Assembly: GCA_017652545.1 (NCBI GenBank)
Contig: JAGCAV010000545.1
Span: 1-5,736 of the forward strand
Source of the DNA: Lachnospiraceae bacterium
GTDB taxonomy: Bacteria > Bacillota_A > Clostridia > Lachnospirales > Lachnospiraceae
Length of the DNA: 5,736 bases
Reading direction: 5' to 3'
Of this stretch, positions 5,635 to 5,736 are shown in pieces (position 1 is the first letter of the stretch; every line of letters starts with the position of its first letter). The notes under the pieces were generated by a model. It saw nothing but the letters and a program-made list of their open reading frames with translations, was not told the DNA's origin and made no database searches. Position numbers and translations under genes: made by a program.

Positions 5635-5736
5635 TGTTCGACAGGCGGAAGACAGCTACACCTGCGTGGAGCGCACCGCCACGCAATATATATACTGGGG
5701 CGACACTGACCCTACAAGGAAACACACGCCCATCCC

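Larger units (their letters stand above)
5324..5736. other. Gene-free tail with hairpins
   Basis: I see no convincing gene in these 413 bp. Open frames exist (for example 5403-5600 on plus and 5466-5594 on minus), but they lack convincing ribosome binding sites, run through the large hairpin and show no domain pattern. The segment holds the inverted repeats at 5408-5540 and 5617-5634. From 5601 to the right edge two plus-strand frames are open without a good start, so a gene beginning further right cannot be excluded. Composition is patchy, with GC-rich blocks beside an ATATATATA stretch near 5686-5695. Confidence 0.6.

Noticed and set aside
5601..5736. tRNA or other RNA gene suggested by a GTTCGAC T-loop-like string near 5635-5641
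   Set aside because: No acceptor, D or anticodon stems could be laid out around it; the string is too short to support a tRNA.

Overview
The window looks like a piece of a Gram-positive, Clostridia-type (Firmicutes) chromosome, perhaps Lachnospiraceae-like. This is inferred from strong AGGAGG-type ribosome binding sites in front of every gene, a sugar-type ABC cassette of the RbsA/MglA class, short intergenic spacings and a moderately GC-rich composition judged by eye. No rRNA, tRNA, CRISPR array or transposase is visible.

Layout: two divergent transcription units share a regulatory region of about 340 bp (2031-2372). Leftward (minus strand) are a periplasmic-binding-protein-type substrate-binding protein (1032-2030) and, after a 126-bp gap holding a GC-rich hairpin, a sugar ABC transporter ATPase (905 down to the left edge, truncated there). 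The permease expected for such a transporter is not in the window. Rightward (plus strand) is a three-gene set: a zinc-dependent medium-chain alcohol/polyol dehydrogenase (2373-3401), a 109-residue EthD-domain protein (3452-3781) and an NAD(P)-dependent aldehyde dehydrogenase (3811-5250). A hairpin likely to act as terminator follows at 5292-5323.

The last 410 bp carry no convincing gene. They hold a striking perfect inverted repeat (19-bp arms, 4-nt loop, 5465-5506) inside a longer imperfect inverted repeat (5408-5540), plus a second small hairpin (5617-5634). This looks like a mobile or repeated intergenic element or a structured RNA rather than coding DNA.

Working model (inference): a sugar, polyol or related hydroxylated compound is imported by the ABC system. 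The zinc dehydrogenase oxidises a hydroxyl group, and the aldehyde dehydrogenase oxidises an aldehyde formed later or in parallel. The EthD protein, a small ferredoxin-like fold protein of uncertain chemistry, acts in the same pathway. The substrate cannot be named from the sequence. An 18-bp palindrome (2121-2138) that contains the best leftward -10 element is the best candidate for an operator controlling one or both units.
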